Shown here: piece after piece, positions 62,952 through 64,000 of the stretch
Numbering within the stretch: position 1 is the first letter of the stretch
How the letters are laid out: every line of letters begins with the position of its first letter
Assembly: GCA_000827265.1 (NCBI GenBank)
Contig: KN834757.1
Coordinates: forward strand, 596,537-660,536
From: Collybiopsis luxurians FD-317 M1
Taxonomy: Eukaryota; Basidiomycota; Agaricomycetes; Agaricales; Omphalotaceae
Direction of reading: 5' to 3'
Length of the DNA: 64,000 nt
Made by a program: the position numbers and the translations under genes
Notes under the pieces: model-generated
Seen by the model: only the letters and a program-made list of their open reading frames with translations
The model's database searches: none
What the model was told of the DNA's origin: nothing

Positions 62952-64000
<1,049 letters not shown>

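Overview
This is nuclear DNA of a filamentous basidiomycete, most likely an agaricomycete. Genes are densely packed on both strands and broken by many 47-100 bp GT-AG introns. A CAAX-type mating pheromone precursor, a basidiomycete-style NACHT-ankyrin (NLR) receptor and mushroom-type P450s and esterases support this. No database search was possible, so family names rest on motif recognition. Exon coordinates come from reading splice sites and checking reading phase by hand.

Layout. 1-3.9 kb: the 3' end of an ankyrin-repeat gene, a two-exon small gene, an intron-bearing tRNA-Arg(CCG), and a three-exon gene for Mediator subunit MED9. 4.0-11.6 kb: two tandem secreted carboxylesterase genes from a 2.7 kb duplication that also copied the last bases of MED9, with a small hypothetical gene between them. 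11.7-18 kb: an AT-rich island carrying a 1,620-residue NLR whose ankyrin tail grew by repeated six-repeat blocks. 18.3-21.9 kb: an atypical protein kinase. 22.1-28.6 kb: four tandem paralogues of an unrecognised two-exon family with variable low-complexity tails and a shared promoter block. 29.5-38.9 kb: an accessory region with small unknown genes, dead copies, a 2.6 kb segmental duplication carrying two four-exon paralogues, a MITE-like element and mostly decayed DNA.

39.7-48.3 kb: a lipopeptide pheromone precursor gene ending in a CAAX box (CVIA). A gene for a very large uncharacterised protein follows, and beyond it lies a decayed second copy of the pheromone gene, so homologous blocks bracket the giant gene. 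From 48.5 kb the content becomes housekeeping: ribosomal protein eL19, a HAL-type Ser/Thr kinase and two small conserved-looking genes. A tandem P450 pair follows, one copy dead and one intact, and the 5' half of VPS4 runs off the right edge.

The genes do not form one pathway. Core genes (MED9, eL19, HAL kinase, VPS4, tRNA) flank a rapidly turning-over accessory region dominated by tandem duplication and pseudogenisation: esterases, NLR, the four-gene array, the segmental duplicates, pheromone and P450s. The best candidates for undescribed biology are the four-gene array, the paired four-exon genes whose C-terminal motif resembles the NLR N-terminus, the giant protein, and the split pheromone locus.
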